Part shown: positions 35,166-46,063 of the stretch, piece after piece
How positions within the stretch are numbered: the first letter of the stretch is position 1
Layout: each line of letters begins with the position of its first letter
Origin: Ectobius pallidus
Lineage: Eukaryota; Arthropoda; Insecta; Blattodea; Ectobiidae
Reading direction: 5' to 3'
Assembly: GCA_964059195.1 (NCBI GenBank)
Contig: CAXKWD010000006.1
Coordinates: 69,395,073-69,459,072 of the forward strand
DNA: 64,000 nt
Notes under the pieces: model-generated
What the model was told of the DNA's origin: nothing
Database searches by the model: none
Seen by the model: the letters and a program-made list of their open reading frames with translations, nothing else
Made by a program: the position numbers and the translations under genes

Positions 35166-35461
35166 AAATAAAGTTTTACTTCTGTCGCGTGGCCTTCCAC
35201 GCACTCTTCCATAATTATAAGCAGCTTTTATTGTTGCTAAAATCCTTACATAACATTAGTTTTCATTGTTCGCATCTATTATAAAATCGAGATTCATACA
35301 CTAATATTAATTTTATTAATTCCATTTATAAATTTGTTGTAAGTTACAAAAAACAGCGTATGAATCTCGTGCACTTTAAACTCGTTATACAGTGTTATGC
35401 AATTATTATATTCGTTATTCGTGTAATAAAGTACAACATTGTAAACTTTTTTTATATTACA

Positions 35462-36473
35462 CTAGCTGAAAAGGCCCGGCGTCGCCCGGGCTTTGTATTT
35501 TTTAATTTGAAATTAACTTATGGAGGACTTTATGCATGTAAAACTTGAAATGAAGAAAAAGATTTATCACACTCAAACGATTCCATCAGAAAACGCTAGA
35601 TACGCCTTTAGCTTTTTATGGTTCATAGAGGATGTCGAATGCTGCATTCCGTTGCTTCTACATATCATGCCTGGGAGGGGTTGAAATAAGAAGAAACATA
35701 AATTACATAAGATTGTATTGACTTGACGGAAAATTTTATTTCTCATTCTCATGTTACCATACAACCGTTTTGGGGCTGAAATAAAAGAGAAAAGCAGTAT
35801 CACTTTCATACTTTCCTCCCCTAAAACCCGGGACATAATATACTGCGAGCATAGGACTGAAAATGTTCCATCCCATGCTTAGGGCCTATGATAAACATCC
35901 CTATTTCTCAACTAATACAACTACTACAGATATGGATAACTTATCAGCGGAAAGGATTATATACAGACTTCTGATATAGCATACTGACACACTTAAGTTG
36001 TCCCTGTAATACGACCTCTTATTCTACAACAAAATGTAAAGTGAGTAAATATTTCTTATGTCGAGGGTAGAGAAAGTTATGTGACTACATCACACTGTGC
36101 TTTATTTTCGTGGATTTCATTTTCAGTAATTATTTTCGCCAATATATTACATCGACGGAATCATAATTCGTTAAGTCCAGCATTATATAGTCGCCAAGGC
36201 CCTATGTCATCACAGTAAACAATTCACTGTTGCCATGTGAACTGAACAGCACTTCTTTTTTTTTTCAGTATAATATTCTCAGAAATTGTATAATTTTCAA
36301 GGGAAGGAGTATTTTGTTTGAATTTTAATGTTGACCGCGTTACTTCCCGGGCTTAACTGGGTATGTGTGCAAAATTTCGTGTAAATTGGTAAAGAAATGT
36401 GGATTTGTATAAGGAACATACATACATACAAACCCACATATCCACAAACACACATTCGACTTTATATATTAGA
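35462..36473 (-). mobile_element. Non-autonomous Helitron, copy 2
   Basis: On the minus strand it ends with hairpin GCCCGGGCGACGCCGGGC, spacer, then CTAG|T (on the plus strand ACTAG at 35461-35465). It begins TCTAATATATAAAGTCG after an A, at 36473. The 35575-35830 interior aligns with the inverse complement of the copy at 14745-15010 (for example CCCCAAAACGGTTNTATGGT). The region near 36420 holds a CATACATACATACAAAC microsatellite. No Rep/helicase. It lies within the candidate DDE transposon, so it inserted later. Confidence 0.85.
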
Positions 36474-36904
36474 TATTACATATTATACTATTACAATAAT
36501 TATTTTTTGCAGATTAAATTATTCTTAAATTGTCGAATTCCTGAATAAAGTAACGGAAGAAAATTAAATTGAAGTAGTTATAGTCTTTGAGAATAACCGG
36601 TAACTTATAACTTAATAATTGTAGGCCTAATTGTTAACGGTTAAAAATCAAATTCTTTCACATTAAAACGTTGAACTAGAAACGCGACTAATATTTTCAG
36701 GACAGGTAGTATTAAGATGCGATCGCTAAACATGCTGAGACTTTGGCCTTATGCAGCACATTCCTTCCGTTCGTCTTCTCTTGAGCACCGAGCAGTAGCT
36801 GATTGGTGCGGCAAAAACAAACAAATGGATTGAACTATCGGCAGACTTTTCCTCCTAAGGAAAGGAAGCCGCCTGGCCATGCAATGAATAACTGGACTAT
36901 ATAT

Positions 36905-37238
36905 ATGGTTTTAATCATAATATTTTAACTCCTACTATGTTATTATAACTATTCACAAAGATTTACTAGAACTTTCTAATTTATCCGAACAAGATTTATT
37001 AAGGTGTATCTTGGTAACAAGTTATAAATAAGTAAGTACCTTAAATTATATTATTCAGAAACCTTAAACACAAAATACTACGTTTTTCATACCAAAATAA
37101 TTAGAAATAGAAAACTATTTTATTCTGTAAAGCAGCAATCACATAATTTCTAACATTGTCAGTTAATATGAGAGACCTCATATCTCCAAAATGGCAACTT
37201 TCCAGGAGACAAGAAAAAGGTTTCAATTCATTGCAAAG
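36905..37238. other. No gene recognised
   Basis: AT-rich spacer between the candidate DDE transposon and the hAT-like element. Confidence 0.5.
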
Positions 37239-38033
37239 GATGAAAGTAGGACAAGGCATTTGATGATTTTGCATCTTTTTTACGTGAAGGTTAAAAGATA
37301 GCTCGAATATATATAAATGTGTATCTTAGAATAATTGATTAAATAAGTGCAATTTGTTTTTGCATTTTTTGCTTTATTTTGCATATTTCGTCGTTTTTCA
37401 AGATATAGGTCATTTTTTGTCAATGTTTAGGTCATTTTCTGTATTTTTAGGTCATTTCCTGCATTTTTAGGTCATTTTCGGCATGTTTAGTTATTTTTCG
37501 GTATTTAGGTCATGTTTCAGTGGAGGTAGAGAGGAGCTTTTCCATGTACAAATTGTTACTTTCAGACAACAGACAATCGTTTTTATTTGAGAATCTCCGT
37601 CAAGTTTTCATAGTTCATTTTAATTCAAGTATATTGTAATCAGTTGTTTGCCTTGTAGCAATAAAGAATTTTTTCTTTCTTTTTGAATGGCTCATATTTC
37701 CTAAGGGCAATTTGATGGGCATGCTAGTTCAGAAAGATTTTTTTTTCCCTAAGGGGCCCAAGTAGTATTGATTTGCTTACTTTTTAGTAATGAAATAAGT
37801 GTATTTTATATTGTAAATTCATATATAACGCACTGCCATCTCTTAAATTGCTTTTAGCAATTCATTACTTGAAAAACTAAATAGCCTATAAGTAAAAGTG
37901 GAAAATTTATTGGTCATTTTTTAAAAATGTTGTGTCATTTTTTCACTATTTTTAGGTCATAAATGCATTTTTTATTTTGCATTTTTTCACTATTTTGTGG
38001 TCATTAAATGCCTTGCCTTGCCCTAGATGAAAG
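37239..38033. mobile_element. hAT-like element, 779 bp, non-coding, 8-bp target duplication
   Basis: The element 37247-38025 is flanked by GATGAAAG (37239-37246 and 38026-38033). The left end TAGGACAAGGCATTTGATGA and right end, inverted, TAGGGCAAGGCAAGGCATTT are imperfect inverted repeats. The subterminal regions are full of TTTTAGGTCATTTT-type repeats (about 37395-37515 and 37910-37990); hAT transposases commonly bind such subterminal repeats. No transposase is encoded. Confidence 0.8.
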
Positions 38034-38364
38034 TAACATAGTTCAAATACAATCGATTATAGCCAGTGCTGTAGTCCAAAAATGATCATAAGGTAGACCT
38101 ATACTAAGTTTCGGGGAAATTTTAGTGGGAATTATATATTTTATTGGATTTTTGGACTTTATAAACTGTTAATACGAGACATTATTATTAAAAATCTAAT
38201 GTGAAGCTCACACATCTTCCTCTGCCCGAATAAAGTTTGATTCTTAGTATTATGCATGACATTCTCTTCATGTAAATTGGTGTAAAAATTAAGAGAATAT
38301 CGTTACTATATCGAATCGCATCCCCGAAGGATACATAACCCAAATAAAATATTATTAATGCATT
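38034..38364. other. No gene; possible internal unit of repeat R-A
   Basis: The block CGAATCGCATCCCCGAAGGA followed by TAACCCAAATA near 38310-38346 resembles 38725-38752, about 400 bases downstream. The R-A repeat may therefore contain a duplicated unit that begins in this interval. Confidence 0.4.
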
Positions 38365-38960
38365 CACGTTACTTTTTTCTCTAAGCAAGGCCAACAATAC
38401 ATCTTTCTCACTTCACATTCTAATGATAGAATAAGAGGCCTTGAAAGAGCGCGTATTCAGTTGTTTCAAACCTGAAGCAAAGCTTTATTGTTCACCAGGC
38501 AAGACAGAGTTTCTACAAACAGTGGATAGCTTATAATTACCCTTCACATAGTTTAAAGAAAAAATGTTTGTAATAAATATTTTATCCCTTGGTATAACCA
38601 CCCCATGTAGGCCTACAAAATTTAAAGAAAATTGTTAGAGCCGTTTTCGAGAAAATTGCGAAAAGAATTTTTTAAATGTAAAGTCTTCTTAAAAATAAGA
38701 GAAAGTTGTCGCCAATCTTCGTGTCGCATCTTCTAAAGGTATCTAACCCAAATACAAAATTTTGTTTTCACACGATTTTCCGTTCTTTTTACCTGTTAAC
38801 AGACACACAGACATGTTTCCAAAAATAGTATTTTTGGTTTCAGGGTACCTCAAAACGTGTATTTATGTTAAAAACAACTTCGAATTTGCGGGTCGAAAAC
38901 AATATTTCCTCTACATGTAGGCCTAAGTACCTATAGTACGGGCATAGGAAATAAAAATAT
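38365..38960 (+). repeat. Dispersed repeat family R-A, copy 3
   Basis: The longest R-A copy. CAAGGCCAACAATACA, CTTTCTCACTTCACATTCT and TTCACCAGGCAAGACAGAGT align with 2330-2425. The second half (AGAGAAAGTTGTCGCC, ACACACAGACATGTTTCC, CAGGGTACCTCAAAACGTG and TTCCTCTACATG) aligns with 2598-2840 and 16235-16445. No termini or coding capacity recognised. Confidence 0.65.
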
Positions 38961-39379
38961 TCAGTTAAAACAAGAAATACTAAATATTTCACTGGTTTCA
39001 AAACGAGACAGTAGTATCAATCCCACTTACATCCATAATTTGGCATAAAATAAACATATTAGGACAGATTTTGAGTTTTTATATTTTAAAAGATGAAATA
39101 AAAATTTATTCGACCACATTTTTACACAAGGGATATAGGGTAATGAAGATTAGTTTCAAGAAAAAATTCTTCATGAGTTGGTTCCGACTATGAGGTAAAT
39201 AACACTCCTCAGAACCTCTTATGATTGGTCACCAGAAAACCTTTCGTACAAGCTACTCTTGCATAGGTCTCTAAAGACAAATGGCAGAATGTCAAATAAG
39301 CACACAAATACAAATAAATTTAAATAGATCAATCAATCAATGAAACCAAAGCAGAAGGTGTATGCAATGGAACATAAAA
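38961..39379. other. No gene recognised
   Basis: AT-rich spacer before the 3' end of the minus-strand LINE. Confidence 0.5.
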
Positions 39380-39692
39380 TAATGGTAATGGTAAGGTGCA
39401 CCTTCATTCTTATATACATATTAAATACCTTATCCATAGAACAAATCCAGCGCGCGGGCCTATACGGCCGTTCGTGCTTTTCCTATGTACAAGACAAAGA
39501 AAGAGAAATATAACACTAAATATTACAGAACAATATAATACGATAACTTAATATAATATAATAACGCTATACAAAGATGAAGAAAAAAATAGTACTAATA
39601 ACAGGAAAGATATGACAATAATAATACAATATAATACATAGACAAAGATTATCCCCCAGCCCCTCCCTCCCATTCTTTTCTACCCTGAGCAG

Positions 39693-40046
39693 TCAGACTT
39701 CAGACATGAATTTCCCCCCCCCCTCGGAAAATTTCGTGTCACTCAACAGCTCGAATATCGCCATGTGACCCCTTCTAGAGACAACAAAAGAGTCCAGCAG
39801 ATATCGTTGCCTAAGCATCTCAGTGACTTCGCATTCAGAGAGAATATGCTGTGTTGTCTTATCCTTGTCACATAGTGGGGATATTCTGGTTCCTTCTGCA
39901 TTGACGCGTTTCAGCGATTTCCAGGCCCCTAGGCGAAACCAGGCTAAACCCGTACTGTCCTCAGCGCTCCCCTCATAAAGATATCTTTCTGTTCCCCAGT
40001 TGGTTTTAATCATTGACTGGATCTCCAAGCAACTTTGTCCGTACAT
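39693..40046 (-). pseudogene. LINE C-terminal domain with Cys/His knuckle
   Basis: Residues 37-50 (FRLGAWKSLKRVNA) and the knuckle at 59-72 (CDKDKTTQHILSEC, with H at 67) match the C-terminal zinc-knuckle domain of this kind of LINE. The second Cys of the usual CxxC appears to be Asp. The end is near a run of G/C at 39714-39724, and the true C-terminus may have been shifted by a slippage there. Confidence 0.8.
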
Positions 40047-40401
40047 TCTAGTTCCGTTATTTGCCTGTCAATGTCTCTCAGACGATTCCTGACTTTCCGC
40101 CGTTTGTTCCTCCAGCCTCTTTCGTTTATAAATCTCATGCCTATTTCTTCCTAGCCCATGCGTATTTTTCCCGCCCAGGGTATTTGGTTTCTCAATTTAA
40201 GTTGTTCCCTATAACATATTGCCCTGATATGGCATTGATCACCAAGCATAATCTTCAGGTAGTATTTTAGTGTCTTTATCCTGCAATCTATTGAGACCAT
40301 GTTGCTCCCGATTCCCTTAGAATGCCACTATTAGCAGTTCCTTTTCCCACCCCCACTACCTGTTTCAAGAAACAGCTTTGCACTTGGTTAAGTTTTTCTG
40401 T

Positions 40402-40722
40402 TCATTCCCACCCCCAAATCTCTGCCCCATATGGAATTGTTGACTTAACTACTACATTATACACCGTATCTAACAAATTTAGAAAGATTTCCGGAATTTT
40501 GTTGCGTATCTTCAGCGTCTCCACAGCTTTTATCCTACCGCTGTGTTTCGTCACATCAATATGCTTATTCCACTTCCCGTTCATTATCATTGTTACACCA
40601 AAGTACACAAAACTTTTCATCTTATCTAGCCTCCTTCCATTGTAAGGCCAAGGCTCTAGTTTGCTGTAAACACAGCCGTTCTTGAAAGTCATAGTCTTGG
40701 TCTTTTTGATATTTACCGCCAT
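40402..40722 (-). pseudogene. LINE reverse transcriptase, thumb region
   Basis: Begins MAVNIKKTKTMTFKNG, the segment after the YADD box (the K.T..M.F motif). KSFVYFGVTMIMNGKWNKHI follows, equivalent to the FKYLG-type block, then TVYNVVVKSTIPYGAEIWGWE, which is like the LPVLLYGAE.W block. These order correctly after the fragment at 41018-41221. The neighbouring plus-strand frame at 40322-40645 is its shadow. Confidence 0.82.
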
Positions 40723-41017
40723 TCCCCATTCCTTGGCGTATATTGCAAGTTTGTCCAGTCATCTCTATAAACCGTTGATCGTTCTGGAGCATAAAGTAAA
40801 ATCGTCTGCGTACAACAATACTGAATACCTACTTCCTCCATAATTGGCGCGTCCGTGTTTTCCCCTTGCATAACATCGACTATTTCATCAATAGGCCTAA
40901 AAAGATTAAAGAGTAAAGGGGAGAGTATGCAGCCCTGCTTTACTCCTCGGCGACTGGCGACGCTCTCATATACTCTGTGTCGTACTTAACAAATAATTCC
41001 ACATTGTTATATATTCC

Positions 41018-41221
41018 TTACAAGGCTCTAAGCATTTTACCTGACAATCCTTTCATCCACAACTTATACCAGAGTGCATTTCTATCCACAGTGTCGAAAG
41101 CCTTGCGAAAGTTCACGAATGCACAATGAAGTTTCCCTCCCTTTTGTGATAATTGTTTCTGCTTCATTGAATCCAGAATGAATATATTATCGACTGTGCT
41201 GCGACCCTCCATAAACCCCAC
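41018..41221 (-). pseudogene. LINE reverse transcriptase, fingers/palm fragment
   Basis: Residues 2-13 (GFMEGRSTVDNI) and 31-50 (LHCAFVNFRKAFDTVDRNAL) are conserved reverse transcriptase blocks. The family has Asp in the FVDF motif as the first catalytic residue; here residue 37 is Asn (codon about 41111-41113), so this copy would be inactive even without its frameshifts. The frame extends upstream into the hAT insertion site, so the Met at 41221 is internal. The second catalytic motif, YADD, lies in a different frame at 40801-40812, and an SPLLFNL block sits near 40890-40925. Confidence 0.88.
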
Positions 41222-41271
41222 TTGAAATTGTGAAATTTCCTCGTGACGATAAACCCATCCCTTGATTCTTT

Positions 41272-41887
41272 CATATATATAGACCTGGGATTTTAGGCTC
41301 TAAAAAAATTAGTTTTAAGCACCTAAAATAGGCTTTTAAAACAAGTAAATAGGCTTTTAAAAGAGAAAATAGGCACTTAAAATATGCTTTAAAACTATGA
41401 AAATAGATAGAAAATAGACTTTAAAATATTACAATACATTACACTTAAAGAAAACTGTAACATGGTCTTTTTTTACTGAAAAATTAGGCATCACGAACTA
41501 TATTCACTTAAACAGATGTTCATTCACTGATGACTTGACACAGTAATACTCCCCCTCCCCGTCAGTCAGCATTCCTTTAGCGGTTTGGAATAATCAAGTT
41601 TCTGTGAAAACCCCACCTCTGCTGTTCTGCTTTTCATTGATGGATGTCCATTATAAGATTGTAAAAATTACAGAAGTTGAATTTTATTTTAAATGTACAA
41701 AATAGGCATTTTAGGCACTAAAAGAGTAAAATAAGCTCTAAAGGCCCAAAGAGGCATTTTAGGGCACTATAAAACCCTATAGATGTAAGTGATTTGTCAT
41801 GAAACGTCCACATATTTAAAAATTTTCATGTTATTTCATAAGGAACAAAATAGGCATTTCCCTTAAAATCCGAGGTCTACATATATA
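41272..41887. mobile_element. hAT-like MITE, 600 bp, nested in LINE, 8-bp target duplication
   Basis: The element 41280-41879 is flanked by CATATATA (41272-41279 and 41880-41887). Ends are TAGACCTGGGATTTTAGGC and, inverted, TAGACCTCGGATTTTAAGG. Both subterminal regions contain repeats of the form AAAATAGGCTTTTAAAA and its inverse. No transposase. A truncated relative is at 15652. It sits in the reverse transcriptase of the L-B LINE; removing it with one duplication copy leaves the LINE frame open. Confidence 0.9.
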
Positions 41888-41935
41888 ACTTTACAATAAA
41901 TTTTCCCATTTCCCGCTGTAGGTAATAATTCTACG

Positions 41936-44154
41936 TCCATCTAAATAAAATATTCACATACGATTAAGGTTAAGCTGAGGGTATACGGCATATACTTGCG
42001 TATACACTAGACTACACCATTGATTATAGCGCCAAAATAGATCGTTGTTCACACACGAGGCTTCAACATAAACATAGAGCTGTTTTTTTTCTTAATATTT
42101 CACATTACCTGAAAATGGGTAATTTTGGAGATACGAGGTCTGTTTTCTTAACAGATGGTATGTTCCCTCTTCTGAGCAGTTAAGGTTTCGAAACAAGTTT
42201 GAAGGTTATGTTTTTGTAAGACTCACTAAACATACTGATTCTAAATCTTCATTCTTGTTCTTCTACTATCAAAAGCGGTAAACAACTTGGCCTCCTTGAA
42301 TTTTTTTCAGGTACCCTAATAATTTGTGGCTTTTGGGCTATCAATACTGCTTCAGACAATAGCCTACATTAATATTTTCAGGTACGCGTGATATATTTTA
42401 CTTAGCTTAAAATAATGCTTAGAATAATATTTGCAAAAAAAATTATTATTATTATTTGAACACTCTTGAAGTAGCGAATGTTATGGTTAGGCTGATATAA
42501 TACTGCCGTTACATGAAATCTGGCCCAATAGGAGTAATTCTGAAGTCGTATATCTGACTCAACATAAATTATTTAATATACCATACCTTTTCATGAACAC
42601 GAGCGCTGAAAATATGGATCCGCGTAAGTATGCAGATACAAATGACATTAAGCGTTGAGGAAATGAATCAATCCAAATTTTAACCACTGATTAATATGTA
42701 CACAGACTTGGAAAGCGGTGCATACGGATCGAGGAAAGAGTTTGAAAAAACGAGGCGCTTGTGCCGAGTTTTTTCAATTTCCGAGATCCGTTATGCTCTT
42801 ACGGCACGAGTATTGCATGCTATTTTTTGCACGATGATTATTTATATCAATTTATTTATATTAATTGAGATATTAGCTGAAAATATTATGTATATACACT
42901 ATTGAAGATGGATGTTATATTTCAGAAAGTGATTCGCATGTGTTTGTTGTTATGGGAACCTAATATTTGTCCTGGGGGCCTTGTCCATAAAGGCTTGTAT
43001 TATGATGAGTGCCGTAATAAATTCTTACCGCACGGAAATTTGTTTTGTTTCCATAGCAACAAGATTGCGTGCGGGAATGTCAACTTACGATCCATGGCAA
43101 CAATATTCGTAAGTGCCACTAATTAGTTAAGTCGTACAAAAAAGTATTTAACCAAGTATGCGACACAACTAATTTAAAAAGTGATATCACAATAATTCTG
43201 TTATTTAATTGCTGTAAAAGAAAAGGGGGTCAGGATAAGATTTAAAAGACAGCATTAGCCTATACACCTTTGGAAAGGGATTTAGAACGTGACTTCTCTG
43301 TGGCTACGACTAGCTAACCGCATTTACTCATAGGCTATGTCCTTCGTAAAAATTAGATGAAACTTATGAAAATTCTTCCAAGACACCTTTTATAGTTCCC
43401 AAAAAATCCACAGGTGTCCACGGAAAACAAATTGGGAATCCATGAGCCTAGAAACTAAGTTTTGATGAAAACGCCTTACTATAAAAAATAACAAATTAAA
43501 TTAAATTAAAACCACAGTTATCCCTTTCTAAATAATTAAGTCTTCTTGAAAATTAGGCCTGCTTATCTAATGGGTTCGTTGCATTTTTATTACTTGCTAA
43601 AAATCAGTCAATTTGAGTTCGACTATTTAGAGGTAGCGCTCATGCTCTAGTTCTTTATCGTTTATTCTTTCCATTCCAGCCTGGATCAAAATATGTGATT
43701 TTATGGACTTTGTTAAGGTTTTTCTCACAGTCGTCACGACAAATACGAATGATCTAACGATTGGAGCTGAAGCCCATCTTTGTTATCTTATCCATTCCAC
43801 TATTATCCATTTCATCAATATGCTATCATATCAGTAGCCTAGAAAGAAAATCAATCAACCCAGAAGTTAAATGCGACCGTTCAACCTTATATCTCAATCT
43901 CTTCTTTTTTTACTGCTATTAGACTACCCCATCCTGTTTCACGCTTGCTTTGAGTTCAAATGAAACCCATTAAGGCATAAAGGCATAAAGGCATAAGTGA
44001 TAAATAATATAATCCTTACATAGGAAACTAGCAGAGTAATATATGGCGAGTTCTATGTTCTAATTCTAATACATACACGAAGGTCTAGTTGGAGACTGCT
44101 TCTGTCCAACTTGTATATGCCCTAATTAAACATTAGGCAGAACATTTCACACTC
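41936..44154. other. No gene recognised; one long hairpin
   Basis: AT-rich noncoding DNA. At 42725-42790 is an imperfect hairpin: CGGATCGAGGAAAGAG and TTGAAAAAAC on the left pair with GTTTTTTCAA-type sequence and ATTTCCGAGATCCG on the right. A second, weaker inverted pair (TTGTTGTTATGGGAAC near 42945 with GTTTCCATAGCAACAA near 43048) follows. A 10-bp AAGGCATAAA unit is repeated three times near 43972-43996. Confidence 0.45.
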
Positions 44155-44235
44155 TAGGGGGATGGGTGTGTACGTTTAGGGTTGAGGTAATATGAGAGGA
44201 TGGACGGGTAGGGTTAGGGGGGTTCTCGTGGTTCG
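44155..44235. other. G-rich strand-asymmetric patch
   Basis: Several G runs within 80 bases (GGGGGATGGG, TAGGGTTGAGG, GGGTAGGGTTAGGGGGG) and few C. It could support G-quadruplexes. It resembles a short telomere-like string but is not the insect TTAGG repeat. Confidence 0.4.
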
Positions 44236-46014
44236 GGCGGGGCACATGTTCTTGACAGTTGACAGTGTGACAAGTCGAGTAGGAGGAGGTATCTCCTACC
44301 CACGTTTTGGAATGGGGAGTAGGAGTTGAGAAAGCTTGCAGGATAGCCCTGGGATTTTGTCAGTTTCGTCTCAGTGTCAACCTTTGTACAATATATTATT
44401 ATAGCTATGCAATGCAACTCCAATGTACATATTGCTAAACCTACTGTCAGAAGTCATGACTTAGTACTATAGGCTACATTCAACAATAAAATTAATTTCC
44501 CAGCAGATAAAGCTAAAGCCAATAAATTCGCACAAGATGTGTTATCAGCTGTTTCATGCAAAGGAATTGAATTAGTTTAATGAGTTGAGGTTTTTTCTGT
44601 CTCTATGTTGTTGGTCTTTTAACTTTAGCCTATACAAGGCAAACAAGCTATTTCTCGGAAAATTTTTGTTTTACTACAACGAATTTGTTCTATCTGGAAA
44701 CCGCAGATCTCTTTTGATCCGTGAAATAGAGGAAGCATAGCTTGTTTCATTGGTTGTTATACTGTAAGATGTGATGGGAAACTTTTTTCGAAATCCAATA
44801 GTTCTGGAAGGTTTCATTCATTAGAAGCAAAGCGGGAGATAATAATTATATAATATGCTTTTCTAGTTCATTTACGTTCTTATAAACATTCTAAGATAAG
44901 AAAATGTTTTTTATGGGAACAGTCAGTAAGGCTCTTACCTTCTCTTTCCTTGTTTTGTACTCTTTTCGAAGCCTAACACGAAAGTAGTAACGAAAGGAAA
45001 TGTTCATGCTAATGCTACAGAGGTTCTAGTTCTCTAATAAGAGTTGATGAAAAGTGATATGTGTTCATAATTTTTCAGTCTACTTTCTGATGCCAAAATC
45101 CTTATTTCAAGAACTCCAGAATTGAGAAACAAAGTAAGCCGAATTAATATTGCATTTCTTATCGTTAATTCTACTTATGGTATTCATGACCGCACAAAGG
45201 AGGTAAAGGGTAATATGTCACAATTGTGTAACTCTTATAGGAGTTCTAAAATATTGTATTTTCGTTTCACTGCATTTTTTAATTAAAAACTTTTAATTTT
45301 ACATTACAAGCAGTTTATGTCTATTAGTATACAGTTCTTAAATTTCGCATTTGAAAATTTATTGTAGATATAATTCACTTTCGGTTCTTTACCTCAATGT
45401 GTTATTTGTATATACTTCTTGCCCTTTCCCAGGGTATAACTCTCTTACGCTTTGTTTGTCTTAGTCTTTGCAACACTCCATGAAAATCTTTGCTTTTCTT
45501 ACTCTACATTCTAACATTACACTCGCTTTCTTTTTCACATATAATAGGCCTACGCATCATTTTGTTTTCCTATTCCAACAGAATTCGGCTTCTCTCACAT
45601 ACACCATGAATACAATATGTTTGCCTGAACTGTTATGTGTGCAAACGTGTGTGCATTCTCGAGGGATTGATTGGTGGTCTGGGATAATCTACATGAGATT
45701 TGATAGCAACCAATGATTCGCATGGAATTATTGGTTTTCCCATTCCATCCTCTGACCCATGAGTTTGTGTGATGAGGACGACAAAGGAGGAAGAAAACGT
45801 AAGAACACAAACTGGTGGTTTGTAGCAGGACTTGCCAGACCTTTCCTGCGGAGTCCACATTAAAAATCCGAAGAGCATCGCGAGCCAAAGGCACGAAATA
45901 AGATTTTTTTTAAAGAGAGAAATCTATGCTCATACTATATATTCGTGAATCCACACAATATTATTTCTATTGGACATTACATGATCATATTTGAGGAGAA
46001 AAATTCTTTTGACA
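44236..46014. other. No gene recognised
   Basis: AT-rich noncoding DNA. A small inverted repeat GTAGGAG-GAGGTAT-CTCCTAC lies near 44279. Overlapping minus-strand frames at 45595-45894 have no motif. Confidence 0.45.
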
Positions 46015-46063
46015 CCAGGATTAGAACCCGTGACCTTCGGCTTTCCATGCTGAGCTAGTGTGA
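46015..46063 (-). repeat. tRNA-like SINE head, degraded
   Basis: The inverse complement reads CTAGCTCAGCATGGAAAGCC (A-box-like) followed by ACGGGTTCTAATCCTGG (B-box). Next to it, on the plus strand, GAGTTCGATTCACGG (46062-46076) is another B-box-like string, perhaps a broken second copy. No tail or duplication was found. Confidence 0.5.

Larger units (their letters stand above)
31594..36904. mobile_element. Candidate IS630/Tc1/mariner-group transposon, DD82E type, with nested insertions
   Basis: Left end TATAGTGCAGTTATTCATTG (31594) and right end, inverted, TATAGTCCAGTTATTCATTG (36904) continue inward as matching arms through CATGGCCAGG. A second matched inverted block lies further in (GCTCAAGAGAAGACGAGCGG near 31911 against its inverse near 36769-36790). 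TA flanks both ends, as expected for this superfamily. The interior holds a degraded DDE transposase (32169-33566), a LINE scrap (34461-34542), an A-rich block (34547-35165) and a Helitron (35462-36473). Net of insertions the element would be about 3.5 kb. The alternative is two independent MITEs in opposite orientation flanking an unrelated transposase. Confidence 0.6.
39380..41935 (-). mobile_element. 5'-truncated LINE (family L-B), interrupted by a hAT element
   Basis: Read on the minus strand, reverse transcriptase coding begins near 41935 (LLPTAGNGKIYCKVIYERIK) and is cut by the hAT element at 41280-41879. It then resumes in the same frame as GWVYRHEEISQFQVGFMEGR and continues to the coding end at 39693. 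A 300-bp 3' UTR follows, with GCACGAACGGCCGTATAGGC near 39475 and a GGTAATGGTAA-type tail near 39380-39400. Endonuclease and the N-terminal half of the reverse transcriptase are absent. Several frameshifts and stops break the downstream part. Confidence 0.88.

Noticed and set aside
44196..44225. Telomeric repeat
   Set aside because: Only one or two TAGGGT-like units; the insect telomere repeat is TTAGG in long arrays.
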